This document shows positions 16,801 to 24,983 of a stretch of 48,411 nt of DNA, piece after piece (position 1 is the first letter of the stretch; the number at the start of each line of letters is the position of its first letter). The notes under the pieces were generated by a model. That model was not told the DNA's origin and did no database searches. It saw only the letters and a program-made list of their open reading frames with translations. The translations under genes were made by a program, and so were the position numbers. The stretch covers positions 1 through 48,411 of the forward strand of contig JAQBPB010000123.1 of the NCBI GenBank assembly GCA_028287745.1, in the 5' to 3' direction. This DNA is from Chloroflexota bacterium. Its GTDB lineage: Bacteria > Chloroflexota > Chloroflexia > Chloroheliales > Chloroheliaceae.

Positions 16801-17575
16801 CCTCGGGTGAAAACGGATTAAATTTAACCAGCCGCAGGCTAACGCCATCCAGGTAGAGCCGGTTATCCTTGCGTTTGACCAAAATCTGGTGAGCGCTGTG
16901 CCAGGGTTGCAGGCAGAAGCCTTTATTTCGCAAGATTTCAACATTTTCGAACAGGGCCGGTACAAATTCAAGCCGGTTCTGGGGCGGGTCCGCCGGGTGA
17001 ATCTGGACCGACCTTTTCCACCAGTTCAAAAAGGCCCGCGAATTATCATCGTTGCTGATGGCGATAGTATCGTTACTGAAGGCGTTTGCCGGGTAGGAGG
17101 CTGGGCCTTTATCCGCCGGGCTGCTTTCAAAAACTTCTATCTGGGAGGGCAGTAGAACGATGGATTTGGACGTTAAAGCCGCCAGGATAGGTTCTACCCG
17201 GGCATACACCAGTATTTCGGGAGCCAGCAGGATTACTTTATCCAGCTTATATTTTTTCACTAAAAAATCCAGGTAATAGGGCTTGATGTTCTCGCCTAAC
17301 TCTGCGGCCTGGTATTTAAGGTGAAATAAACTGTTTTTCGGCAAATTATACAGGCCGGTCGATAGGTCAACCTGAAAATCTTCTGCCGCCGGGTCGAAAT
17401 AGTCGCCCGGTTGGTCGGCCAATAGTCCCAAACGCTGAAAGCCGGGGTGCAGTTTTTTGACCGAAGCCATCAAAGCCCGGGCCGGGGCCAGGTTATTTTT
17501 GGTAAAGATGGTGCAGATACCAATATTTTCCGGTAAGTCCCCCGCAAGGTTACTGTCTGGTGTATCTGCTGGCAT
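13820..17575 (-). CDS. Giant two-domain glycosyltransferase with five internal repeats
   Basis: The protein has 1251 residues. Residues about 17-145 resemble a GT8-like GT-A domain ('IGICTIFTKNNLAPARALMA' ... 'LDFLVKKYKLDKVILLAPEI'), but the usual D-P-D metal motif reads A-P-E. Residues about 340-800 contain five repeats of roughly 95 residues with core Y-Y-L-Y-x3-P-D-x-x-x-x-F ... W-F ... Y-x-x-P. Residues about 885-1245 form a GT4 domain with 'GYLTSPRGLGEAARRM' and the donor motif 'EGLGLTLAEAMYLGKPVIAT'. GGAG lies 12 bases before the ATG, and the gap to the upstream MBOAT gene is 18 bases. It is likely a cytoplasmic or membrane-associated polymerising enzyme. The GT4 half is probably active and the GT8-like half doubtful. 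Confidence 0.85.
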   Translation of the reverse strand: MPADTPDSNLAGDLPENIGICTIFTKNNLAPARALMASVKKLHPGFQRLGLLADQPGDYFDPAAEDFQVDLSTGLYNLPKNSLFHLKYQAAELGENIKPYYLDFLVKKYKLDKVILLAPEILVYARVEPILAALTSKSIVLLPSQIEVFESSPADKGPASYPANAFSNDTIAISNDDNSRAFLNWWKRSVQIHPADPPQNRLEFVPALFENVEILRNKGFCLQPWHSAHQILVKRKDNRLYLDGVSLRLVKFNPFSPEDAEEASLPQSIIPPTGSRMVAYSELHQSYNRTLADHGHITAQSWPWAFDYFSDGSAIPAIVREVIRHDPEVPHRLKDAFNLAADQKIIDFLNEPAPQVEPGKVLISRLLYHIYTLRKDLQERFTGPLNPDKKASLAEWFVLSGREVYGLPDSLVTPVTSSLVQFIAVKEQSPGEERLNESLNRVLVRLLNAPVSSRHHLPALSRTAYHLYNLDEEAQALFKDPRHADRAAYINWFNRVGAVKYELPVFLNQALAQSKGSNTGNWPEEDILAALNKSKGGRLMLEWLGSIVAQPFPGCKYELTQFAYYLLELDPDLAMRFNLRTPAGWDTYVAWFVQQGVKEYRVPAIFVRSMAAAVELETFLGKLLPFDRLLYNFLCLTVDHTQPQPLVPVGAYYFYNTRPDLQKAFSSPLDNDRIGLASWYAITAVKELKLHPALAAITRIRLNLELKEIDSWPDSLTDCLERSFYGRQLLAWLNRDYSPAAAAPVRVTKLAYYLYRSNPVAQALFSDPLGADNLRFAVWFVGKAAKQYQIPEVFLKPVLTSLAFYQAGPLYEYETPDLPAIKPAKTANHFVRLKHSLKARLPGGRPGPVQPEDLRHYFSEWHRSSLPKTSQASLEPALNQITPELGLNIIGYLTSPRGLGEAARRMIASVEEVGLPHTLYNVVIDEVSNEGGSKHLVREGQVNFGYNLLNFNSDRITGELHNIGLHFLKGKYNIGYWYWELNEFPDEHLGAFHHLDEIWVATNFVQEVIAFKSPVPVVKIPPSISPEVASGLTREFFKLPEDRFLFLRMFDFSSTQERKNPQAVIEAFKIAFQKDYSQVGLVLKVSNGHEAPDELDSLRTGLAGLPVWLIDRHLSNGEVNALTALCDCAVSLHRSEGLGLTLAEAMYLGKPVIATAYSGNMDFTHPNNSFLVNYELVKIADTVGPYPRGYSWAEPDIEHAAYQMRQVFLDEPGRTRIARAGQRYIKQNYSTLVTGQAIRNRLNLIRKVSRK
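15203..16486 (-). repeat. Five protein-level repeats inside the giant glycosyltransferase
   Basis: Cores lie at residues about 364-408, 461-504, 560-603, 648-692 and 748-791. Each carries an aromatic Y-Y/H-x-Y run, a Phe about 14 residues on, W-F/Y about 15 further, and a Tyr or Leu before x-x-P. Each is preceded by an L-x-W/F-L-N-like segment about 20 residues earlier. The DNA copies have diverged, so the repeats are old. Confidence 0.8.
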
Positions 17576-17593
17576 TTAGGACGCATGCTCCTT

Positions 17594-19066
17594 CTAAAAC
17601 TGGAAATAGATAAATCGGGTATTCTCAGTAGGGCGGAATAAAACTATCAGGGCAATTAATAATATGAGGCCGGAGGGCTGCAGTACCTTTAACACAGCCT
17701 CGAGCCGGTTTGGGGTGTCCCCGGCAGCGGGTTCCCGCCGGGCAACCAGGCGCTCGCGCTGTTCCAGGGCCAGTTCCAGCCCCAGGCAGCCTACCACCAC
17801 CAGAACTATAAAAAGACGCTCCAGCGTGACCAGCAGTTCCGCCCCACCGGGGCTAATTCCCAGGGCTGAACCCAGCATACTCAGGGCCTGTTGAAAGTTG
17901 GCCGCCCGGAAAAAGACCCAACCGACGCAGACCAGCCCAAAGGTGAAGGCCCAGCCTAGCACTAACAGGGGCAGCTTTCCCAGCCGCTGCTTAACTGCCG
18001 TTAACAGCTTGATTGACCGGCTGTACCAGTAAAGTGACAGGAGTACCCCGTGTAAAGCGCCCCAGGCGATAAAGGTCCAGTTCGCCCCGTGCCATAGGCC
18101 GCCCAGCACCATAGTTACCATAAGGTTGCGGTAGCGCCCGCGCCGGTTGCCGCCAAGCGGAATATACAGGTAATCGCGCAGCCAGGTGGATAGGGAAATG
18201 TGCCAGCGCCGCCAGAATTCCGAAATATTGGTTGAGAGATAGGGACGCAGGAAGTTTTCCGGCACCTGAAAGCCCAGCAGCAGCGCCGAACCCCGGCCCA
18301 TATCGGTGTAGCCGGAAAAATCAAAATAGATTTGCATGGTAAAGGCCAGTACCACCAGTATCGCGTCACTCTGCCCCAGGGTGGAATTGCCGGGCTGCAC
18401 CTGGTTGAAACCTAAAATCACCAGCGGGGCCAGGTTGTCGGCCAGGACAACTTTCTTGAATAACCCGAAAATTAGCAGGCGCACGCCCTGACCGGCCCGG
18501 CTGAGGTTGAAAGGGACGCGCTGGGCCAGTTGGGGTACGAAATTCTCGTAACGCTTGATTGGCCCGGCAATCTGGGTCGGAAAGAAGGCCGCGAAAATAG
18601 CGAATTTAAGTAAAGAACCTACCACCGGCTCTTTGCGCCAGACATCCACCTGGTAATGAATGAATTCAAAGACGAAAAATGAGATACCCAGCGGCAAGAT
18701 CAGGCTGGGCGCGGGTAAGGTAACCCGGCTGCCAGACAGGCTGATAACCGCGCTAAGACTTTCCAGCAAGAAAAGGATGTACTTATAGAAAATAAGCGTT
18801 CCCAGGTTAAGCGCGATACTCAGGGCCAACAGCCAGCTCGCAGCCCGGTCTTTTTGGAACTGCCTGGCCTGTTGAATGCCTCGTCCCAGGAAATAATTCA
18901 GTATGGTCAGGCCAATTATCAGCAGCAGGAAGACCGGGTCCCAACTGGCATAGAAAAGATAACTGGCGACCAGCAGCACCGACAGTCGCAGCTTTGCCGG
19001 GAGGACATAGTAAAGCAAGACGATGAGCGGCAAGAAACAGAAATATTGTATGGTATTAAACTGCAA
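17594..19066 (-). CDS. MBOAT O-acyltransferase (AlgI-like)
   Basis: The 490-residue membrane protein has about ten helices and every landmark of AlgI-type MBOAT enzymes: 'FFPTQIAGPI' (about 161-170), 'FDFSGYTDMGRG' (about 248-259), 'FWRRWHISLSTWLRDYLYIP' (284-303, His289) and 'LWHGANWTFIAWG' (324-336, catalytic His326). The enzyme moves acyl groups, usually acetyl, across the membrane to an SGNH partner that modifies extracellular polysaccharide. It has a TTG start with GGAG 8 bases upstream. The SGNH partner is the gene directly upstream, and two glycosyltransferases follow. The length is typical of the family. Confidence 0.93.
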   Translation of the reverse strand: MQFNTIQYFCFLPLIVLLYYVLPAKLRLSVLLVASYLFYASWDPVFLLLIIGLTILNYFLGRGIQQARQFQKDRAASWLLALSIALNLGTLIFYKYILFLLESLSAVISLSGSRVTLPAPSLILPLGISFFVFEFIHYQVDVWRKEPVVGSLLKFAIFAAFFPTQIAGPIKRYENFVPQLAQRVPFNLSRAGQGVRLLIFGLFKKVVLADNLAPLVILGFNQVQPGNSTLGQSDAILVVLAFTMQIYFDFSGYTDMGRGSALLLGFQVPENFLRPYLSTNISEFWRRWHISLSTWLRDYLYIPLGGNRRGRYRNLMVTMVLGGLWHGANWTFIAWGALHGVLLSLYWYSRSIKLLTAVKQRLGKLPLLVLGWAFTFGLVCVGWVFFRAANFQQALSMLGSALGISPGGAELLVTLERLFIVLVVVGCLGLELALEQRERLVARREPAAGDTPNRLEAVLKVLQPSGLILLIALIVLFRPTENTRFIYFQF

Positions 19067-19105
19067 GTTTAAATCTCCAGGCTGTTTAGCCCGAAATTGC
19101 TAAAA

Positions 19106-19131
19106 GCAGGCGGGTCCTATTACCCGCCTGC
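19106..19131 (-). terminator. Terminator-like hairpin between SGNH and MBOAT genes
   Basis: A 10-bp stem (GCAGGCGGGT with ACCCGCCTGC) overlaps the stop codon of the SGNH gene and is followed on the minus strand by TTTTAGC. The U-run is short. It may end only part of the transcripts, setting the ratio between the SGNH gene and the rest of the cluster. Confidence 0.6.
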
Positions 19132-20616
19132 CGTAATTGTTATATTCTTACGCAAAGTCGGATTGCCTTTGACACCGAACCAGGCGACATTCTCGTTTAG
19201 CAAGTCTAATTCTAAAATATAATTTCCCGGCACAAGTGGTGTCATAAGCTGAAAGCGTACCTGCTGTTTCTGTCCGGGGAAAATACTGGAGTTAAATAGC
19301 GAGCGTATGCCCTCGTGGGTCACCATTTTCCCACTGGCATCCAACCAGTGATAAGCCAGCCGGACGCCGCTTGTCAGCCCGCCGGGCCAGATATTTCCGC
19401 TGGTATTCTGAATGGTAACCGACCCCCAGGTGACCAGGTTTTTGGACAGCCGGGCGGGCAACCGCACATCGGAAAAACTGGCCTTATATAAGGTTTCTGG
19501 TTTTATCTGCGCTTTAAAGAGCGGTACAAAGTATTCCCGCGCTATTTGCTGGCTTAAAACTTTTGCCCCGGCGAGGTTTAAGTGATGCGTGTCGTCAAAC
19601 AGTGCCTCGGTGTAGACTGCTTCGTGTTTGCAATACAGGTTGAGCAGGGGAAGTTTGTGGGCCCTGGCAAATTCCTGGACAACATCACAGTATTTTTGAA
19701 CGTTCGCCTCATTGTGCCACCAGGACTTGTGCTGGTTGGTAACCGGCATATTTACCAGGATGACCTGGATGCCACGGGCTTTCGCCAGGTTTACGAATTT
19801 CTCCAAAAAAACCGTCTCTACTGCTTCCACACTGGCGGTTGGCAAAAATGTTTCGTACTCGGTCCTGGCATGTTCGATCCGGCTGGCCTTTGTTTCAGGT
19901 AGATTTTCTATAGGATAAAAGCCTGAAGCCTGGTAATCAGGTTGCAGGAGGGGTTTGTTGTTACTTAAAGCCGGGTTATCCGGGTTAAAAAGCAAGTTCA
20001 AACCATTTAAAATTAGTTTTTGGTCCCGGTAGAGCGGGAAAACCTGGCTGGCGACAAAATTAGCTTTATTCTCAAAACTATCTCCGGCGAAAAGTTCAAA
20101 ATCGTCCGGCCGCTGGAATACCGAATAGTAGGGTAAAGTGCTGGAACGGTAAGGGGAATTTTTATCCAGCAGTTCCCGTTCGGTAATTCCATAGACAATG
20201 AATCTGGGTTTTTTATCTTCCGGGATGTAATTTTTTAAAATTGCGTAATTAAGGTCAAACCCCGCCCCGGCTATACCCAGGTTGAAAGAATTTAGTTTCA
20301 AACCCAGCGAATTTGATAGCTCTTCTTCCACCAGGGTCGGATTAAACCCACTCAAGGGCCGGGAAGTGCCCATAAAAAGGATGTCTATATTTGATTTCTG
20401 TTGGAAGAAGCTAATTTTAGCGGGTACGGCATTATCATTGCCGTATACTAGAGAAAAGAAGAAGGGTTCTAAAGCGGTGACGCCGAGGTTTAACCCGGTC
20501 AGGACTGCCAGGGCCAGCAGCAGAGCCCGGAACCGCCTGGCCTGTTGTTTGATATACTTTATAGGTGTCGAAGGCAAACCGGCCTGTCTGGGAATTGAAA
20601 GTCTGGGAACACTCAT
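19120..20616 (-). CDS. SGNH-fold acetyltransferase partner of the MBOAT
   Basis: The 498-residue protein has one N-terminal membrane helix (about 31-52) and an extracytoplasmic SGNH/AlgX-AlgJ-like domain. The nucleophile block is 'LFMGTSRPLSGFNP' (about 80-93), with Ser85 in place of GDS. The catalytic Asp-His block is 'DDTHHLNLAG' (341-350). Residues about 390-498 form an Ig-like beta domain, possibly for glycan binding. Such proteins receive acetyl from an MBOAT enzyme and transfer it to a polysaccharide. The MBOAT is the next gene. The ATG has a weak AGG site 10 bases upstream. It is the first gene of the minus-strand cluster. Confidence 0.85.
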   Translation of the reverse strand: MSVPRLSIPRQAGLPSTPIKYIKQQARRFRALLLALAVLTGLNLGVTALEPFFFSLVYGNDNAVPAKISFFQQKSNIDILFMGTSRPLSGFNPTLVEEELSNSLGLKLNSFNLGIAGAGFDLNYAILKNYIPEDKKPRFIVYGITERELLDKNSPYRSSTLPYYSVFQRPDDFELFAGDSFENKANFVASQVFPLYRDQKLILNGLNLLFNPDNPALSNNKPLLQPDYQASGFYPIENLPETKASRIEHARTEYETFLPTASVEAVETVFLEKFVNLAKARGIQVILVNMPVTNQHKSWWHNEANVQKYCDVVQEFARAHKLPLLNLYCKHEAVYTEALFDDTHHLNLAGAKVLSQQIAREYFVPLFKAQIKPETLYKASFSDVRLPARLSKNLVTWGSVTIQNTSGNIWPGGLTSGVRLAYHWLDASGKMVTHEGIRSLFNSSIFPGQKQQVRFQLMTPLVPGNYILELDLLNENVAWFGVKGNPTLRKNITITAGG

Positions 20617-20769
20617 CTTGGCAACCTGTAGTCTTGCTAATTAAAACTAGAATGTTTGGTGGTTTAAGGTGTGTTTTGTAATTAGACAACAGTGATATTC
20701 TTTTTTAAATCCGGTTTAACATAGCTTTAACTTAATCTAACGAATAGCCTCGGTTAGAAGGAGGGGAAA

Positions 20770-21231
20770 ATGCCTCTGTTGACTGACCGGCAAGAGCCGG
20801 AAGATTACGACCGGGAAAAGCCCGATGAACCAAACGAATATGCAATTCGTTATTTGTTCACTCCCAACCGGCCCGGCGTAGAACTTGAGCGCACCGGCCT
20901 GGTTTTGTTTTACAGTGCGGTGGCGACAAATTTATTGGCCCTCGCTTTGTATGCCGCCTGGCTTGAATTTACTTTTAATACTGGACTATTGGTTCTGGCG
21001 TTGTTGATTGTTGCTGCCAGTGGGACCGCCGCCTATTTTTTGTCCCGGCGTCCTTCCCTGGCCTATTTTCTGGCTACCGTCCCGGCCCTGTTAACGGTTG
21101 GCAGCTTGCTTTACTTCCTGGTTACGCCGACCGGCGAGCAGACAGCTTATTTCGGGTTCTTTCTGCCAGGCAGTCTCGTCCTGGCAGCAAGTGTTTTTCT
21201 ACTGGGTTTAGCCCGTAAGGCTAATACCTAA
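20770..21231 (+). CDS. Four-helix membrane protein
   Basis: The 153-residue protein has a hydrophilic acidic N-terminus (about 1-38) and four membrane helices (about 44-62, 70-90, 96-115, 128-147). I recognise no family. An excellent GGAGGGG site lies just before the ATG. It is divergent from the SGNH gene and its last 11 bases overlap the end of the convergent minus-strand GT2 gene. Its position suggests an accessory role in the glycan region, but nothing in the sequence proves it. Confidence 0.78.
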   Translation: MPLLTDRQEPEDYDREKPDEPNEYAIRYLFTPNRPGVELERTGLVLFYSAVATNLLALALYAAWLEFTFNTGLLVLALLIVAASGTAAYFLSRRPSLAYFLATVPALLTVGSLLYFLVTPTGEQTAYFGFFLPGSLVLAASVFLLGLARKANT

Positions 21232-22000
21232 ACCGTATCTGCCAGACCTTCCAGGCTGCTTCCAGGGCAATTCGCGGGCTCATCTTGGATACCCCGGCTA
21301 CCCGCTCATTGAAGTGAATTGGCACTTCTTTGACCTTAAAGTTGTACTTCTGGCACAAATAGGCGATTTCTACCTGGAAACAGTAACCATTGGAGCGTAT
21401 CTGGTCCAGGGGCAGCCGCTCTAAAACCTCGCGCCGGAACATTTTGAACCCGGCGGTAGTGTCGTGGACCTTCAGGCCGAGAATGGCCCGTGAGTATATC
21501 GAGCCGCCTTTACTGATAATCCGGCGCAGCAGTGTCCAGCGCTTATCCAGCGAACCCCCTGCCACATAGCGTGAACCTACTACTACTTCGGCTTCTTCAA
21601 TCGCTTCGCGGAAGCGTTTGAGGGTGGCGGGGTCGTGCGAGAAATCGGCATCCATTTCCACAATATAGGCCGCGCCTTTGCTCAGGGCGTGTTTGAACCC
21701 GGCCAGGTAAGCCGGACCCAGGCCAAGCTTGCCGGGCCGGTGCAGTACTTCAACGTTATTATTGTACAGGTCTCGCCCCAAACGTTCGGCCAGGGCCCCG
21801 GTGCCGTCCGGTGAATTATCATCAACAATAATTACCCGCAGGTCGGGAATATCCAGGTTGAAAAGGGTTTCTAACAGCCTTTCAATATTTTCGGTTTCAT
21901 TATAGGTAGGGACAACTACCGTAGTAATCCGGGCTGGCTCACCATTGTCCAGGTTTGTCAGGCCTGGGTCCAGCAAAGCGCCGGAGGCATTATTTGACAT
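21221..22000 (-). CDS. Polyprenyl-phosphate mannosyl/glycosyl synthase (DPM1-like GT2)
   Basis: The 259-residue GT2 enzyme of the dolichol-phosphate-mannose synthase type carries 'VVVPTYNETENIERLL' (28-43), 'IIVDDNSPDGTG' (57-68), 'EMDADFSHDP' with the metal-binding DAD at 117-119, and 'VVGSRYVAGG' downstream. It has no C-terminal membrane helices, so it is the soluble short form. It would load a sugar from a nucleotide onto polyprenyl phosphate. The donor product would suit the GT39-like membrane enzyme encoded 47 bases upstream on the same strand. No strong ribosome site precedes the ATG. Confidence 0.9.
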   Translation of the reverse strand: MSNNASGALLDPGLTNLDNGEPARITTVVVPTYNETENIERLLETLFNLDIPDLRVIIVDDNSPDGTGALAERLGRDLYNNNVEVLHRPGKLGLGPAYLAGFKHALSKGAAYIVEMDADFSHDPATLKRFREAIEEAEVVVGSRYVAGGSLDKRWTLLRRIISKGGSIYSRAILGLKVHDTTAGFKMFRREVLERLPLDQIRSNGYCFQVEIAYLCQKYNFKVKEVPIHFNERVAGVSKMSPRIALEAAWKVWQIRFRY

Positions 22001-22047
22001 TACGCGCTGAATCTCTGCTTTCTGTATGCTTTTGAGAATACCTTCCC

Positions 22048-23889
22048 CTATTTTACCTGATAAATCCGTATAGTGGGGCCGGGATATTCCTTACTGCTTT
22101 CTTTAAATTCTTTTAGCAAAGTAAATTGCTCAGCCACCAGGCGGTAATTGGCGGCGGCAGCCGGGTCATTCCGGCTTAACTCATCGTACTGGTTTGAACT
22201 GGCTACCAGGTAATTAAAGCCTTGCTGGCGGTACCACTCCGGCGGGCGGCCCCCAATCGGTCGCTGCTCATTGGCATTCTTATAGCGTTCGACCGGTAAA
22301 ATCGGCCCGCCCTGTTCCAGGCGGATTTTTGACCCGGCCGGGACCTGGGCAATTATCCATTGCGCGGCCAATTGGCGGGTATCAGGTTGTAAGAAATAGC
22401 GGTTGGTCAGGACCGAATGCAACCCGCAGTAAAAGAATAGGACCGCGAATAAAATTAACACCAGGGCGGTCTGCCGCTTTACGAGGCTCCTGGCCTGGGC
22501 TGTGCGGCCGGGCCACCGGGCCACCAGCCAACCGGCCAGGCTTACCAGCAGGGCCGCGCTCAGGATTGCCAGCGAGGGCAGCAGCGGCATCAAATTGCGG
22601 GCGAAATGTACTTTGGCCATGGAAAAAAAGAAGTAGGCCAGCAAAGGGAAAGCGACCGTCAGCCAGTCGGCCTTGCGCTGCCGGACCAGGGCGAAAAGCA
22701 CCCCACCGAGCGCCGCCAGCGAAGCCTGAAAGACAAAGCCTATGTTCCAGAAATCAAGTAAATAAGCCGACCAACTGGGCGTTTCGCTGGCGCTGCCGTG
22801 CCCTAAAATAGTGTAATGGCGTACCTGGAAGGCCAGTTCGTTAAGAAAGCCCGGCAAGTCCAGAATAGCAAAAGGCGTGGTCATTATAAAGACCAGCACG
22901 GCCAGCCCAATACTGCCAAGTAACCAGGTTATTTTGCCCCGCCGCTGGGCCGGGGCCAGGAGATGCGCCAGCACAATAACCGCCAGGACAATACCGACAT
23001 TGTATTTGGAACCGATGGTGCAGCCCGCGGCTACCCCGGCCCATAGATACCATTTCCTTTCGCCCGTCCTGAAAATTTGGGCCGCGAAAAGCAGAGTCAG
23101 AACCGTAAAGAAAGTGACTATTATGTCGGGCGTAACATAGTGCGAATGTTCGGTGTGTAAAGGCAGCACGGCCAGTATCAGGCCGCTTGCCAGGCCCACC
23201 GCCGGACCGTACAGGGTCCTACCCAGCAGATAAGTTAAAAAGACTGTAGCCGTACCCAGCAAGGCTGAGACATAGCGCCCGGTCAGGAAAAAGTTTTCGG
23301 TAGGCAGGTTTTGCAGGTCGGTGTAGCGGCCCTGCCCGACCCCCGATACGAACTGGAAGGCGGTCGCGGCAAATTGCAAATAAAACGGCAGGCTGGGCCA
23401 GCGAAAGAAATGCGGGTTAAGGTCACCGGTCTGGAGCATCCTGATGCCGGTGTTGGTCATAGTCGGTTCGTCTGGATTATCGAAATAGGGCAAGCTCTGG
23501 TGCAGGGCGGTAAAGCGAAGCGCCCCGGCAAGCAGCATTACCAGGGCCAGTCCCAGGTATTCGGCCCTGATAGCCAATCGCGCCCCGGTCCGGACCGTGT
23601 AACCGGCGTACCAGCGTAGGGCTATCCCACCGCCTAACCCGGCCAGCAGGGCCAGGGCCGGTATCCGAGAGGGCAAGGCTAACCAGGCCAGGTAAGCCAG
23701 CGCGCCGAGCAAACCCAGTGCCCAATCAAAATAAGCCGTCCGGGTTAAGCCAAGCCAGCCCGCTCCACTGGTGGGTGGTTCCGGCCTTAAAGAGTCCTGT
23801 TCTAACTGGCTGACTGGTCCGGCCTGCTCCTGGCTGATGCTGCTGCTCCGATCCTTAATCGTCAGTTCTTGTTGGGAAAATTCTTTCAA
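22048..23889 (-). CDS. GT39/PMT-like membrane glycosyltransferase
   Basis: The 613-residue protein has a hydrophilic N-terminus (about 1-50) and about twelve membrane helices. The first external loop contains 'YFDNPDEPTMTNTG' with Asp137 and Asp140-Glu141, the acidic pair typical of the PMT/ArnT GT-C family. The C-terminal about 120 residues are extracytoplasmic. Such enzymes use polyprenyl-phosphate sugars to glycosylate proteins or glycans outside the membrane. The neighbouring DPM1-like enzyme is a plausible donor source. It starts with TTG; GAGGG lies very close upstream, so the exact start is uncertain. Confidence 0.85.
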   Translation of the reverse strand: MKEFSQQELTIKDRSSSISQEQAGPVSQLEQDSLRPEPPTSGAGWLGLTRTAYFDWALGLLGALAYLAWLALPSRIPALALLAGLGGGIALRWYAGYTVRTGARLAIRAEYLGLALVMLLAGALRFTALHQSLPYFDNPDEPTMTNTGIRMLQTGDLNPHFFRWPSLPFYLQFAATAFQFVSGVGQGRYTDLQNLPTENFFLTGRYVSALLGTATVFLTYLLGRTLYGPAVGLASGLILAVLPLHTEHSHYVTPDIIVTFFTVLTLLFAAQIFRTGERKWYLWAGVAAGCTIGSKYNVGIVLAVIVLAHLLAPAQRRGKITWLLGSIGLAVLVFIMTTPFAILDLPGFLNELAFQVRHYTILGHGSASETPSWSAYLLDFWNIGFVFQASLAALGGVLFALVRQRKADWLTVAFPLLAYFFFSMAKVHFARNLMPLLPSLAILSAALLVSLAGWLVARWPGRTAQARSLVKRQTALVLILFAVLFFYCGLHSVLTNRYFLQPDTRQLAAQWIIAQVPAGSKIRLEQGGPILPVERYKNANEQRPIGGRPPEWYRQQGFNYLVASSNQYDELSRNDPAAAANYRLVAEQFTLLKEFKESSKEYPGPTIRIYQVK

Positions 23890-23978
23890 TCCCTCGCCAT
23901 TTATACCGGTTTAGAAACCGCTCAATCGGGGCTGATTTTAGCAGTAAACCTCTTTAGCGTCAACGCAGCCTCCAAAAA

Positions 23979-24977
23979 TCACTCGACCGGCTCCCCACTA
24001 CCGGCCAGTTCCAGCGGTTCTTCCGGGCTATCCAACCCGGCGAACCCGGTCAGCCCGGCCAGTTCTAGCGAAAAAGGGTGGTCGTTTTGCCAGCCGGTGT
24101 AACCGAGCGCCCGGAAACGTTCCAGCCGCCGGATGGTAATCTCACAATAAATCGGGTCAAGGTCGCTGGTAAAACAGCGCCGCCCGGTCCTTTCGGCTGC
24201 CAACAAGGTTGTACCGGAGTGCGCGAAGAAATCCAATACCAGGTCGCCGGGTAAAGAACTGGCTAACAGGATGCGCTCAATGGATTTCAGCGGTTTTTGA
24301 GCATAGCAGCCGTTAACGTTTTCCTGCATCCGGTAAAAGACTTGCTGGACATCAAACCAGACATTACCGGCCCGGATGGTCGGGGCGCGGCCTCGTTCAA
24401 GGTTATCCTTAAAGTCCTGGTCAATTTTTTTATAATATCCGCTCAGTGTCTTGGGAATTTCAGTATACTGGGGTTGAAAAGGCGGGTTGCCCAGGGTGTA
24501 ATACAGCAATTCCTGGCGGACCGCCATCCAGTTGGTCTGGGTGCCGTAGCCGCGCTGGTTGCGCATTGTAATAAAACTGCGGGCCTGGAAAGGCGTCTGC
24601 CGCATCATCAGCATAACGTCCGGCAGCGGCTGGAAATCAGCCGTCTGGTCGGCTCCCAGCCAGAGATAGAGGCTGCTATCCGGGGCCAGGTACCGGTGCG
24701 TAAGTTCAACCCATTCCCGGCACCACTCGACATACCTGGCAAGGCTACGTAATTCAAAGGCCGCCAGGTTATATGGTGGGTCATGGACGGCCAGCCGGGC
24801 GGTTTCCTGGCCCATTAACTGCCCTAACTGGGTAGGATTTGTCGCATCGGCACACGCCACCCGGTGGCCTGCCACCGGGTCATGCCAGATTTCGCCCGGT
24901 TTCAGGCGGCAGAAGGCCATTAACTTGGCCCGTATAGCCGGTGCTTTATCCAGCCTGGGTAGAGGGTTATTTATCAT
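23979..24977 (-). CDS. Solitary beta-class DNA methyltransferase
   Basis: The 332-residue protein has the beta-class order. Motif IV DPPY (66-69) comes after 'GHRVACADATNPTQLGQLMG', and a long central target-recognition part follows. The SAM-binding motif I is 'VLDFFAHSGTTLLAAERTG' (about 247-265), with 'SDLDPIYCEITIRRLERF' after it. DPPY favours N6-adenine methylation. The start resembles methyltransferase domains often fused to ParB-like proteins, but no ParB part is present. No restriction endonuclease or specificity gene is nearby, so it is an orphan enzyme. The ATG has no ribosome site but sits 6 bases after a -10 box, suggesting a leaderless mRNA. Confidence 0.9.
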   Translation of the reverse strand: MINNPLPRLDKAPAIRAKLMAFCRLKPGEIWHDPVAGHRVACADATNPTQLGQLMGQETARLAVHDPPYNLAAFELRSLARYVEWCREWVELTHRYLAPDSSLYLWLGADQTADFQPLPDVMLMMRQTPFQARSFITMRNQRGYGTQTNWMAVRQELLYYTLGNPPFQPQYTEIPKTLSGYYKKIDQDFKDNLERGRAPTIRAGNVWFDVQQVFYRMQENVNGCYAQKPLKSIERILLASSLPGDLVLDFFAHSGTTLLAAERTGRRCFTSDLDPIYCEITIRRLERFRALGYTGWQNDHPFSLELAGLTGFAGLDSPEEPLELAGSGEPVE

Positions 24978-24983
24978 AAATCA

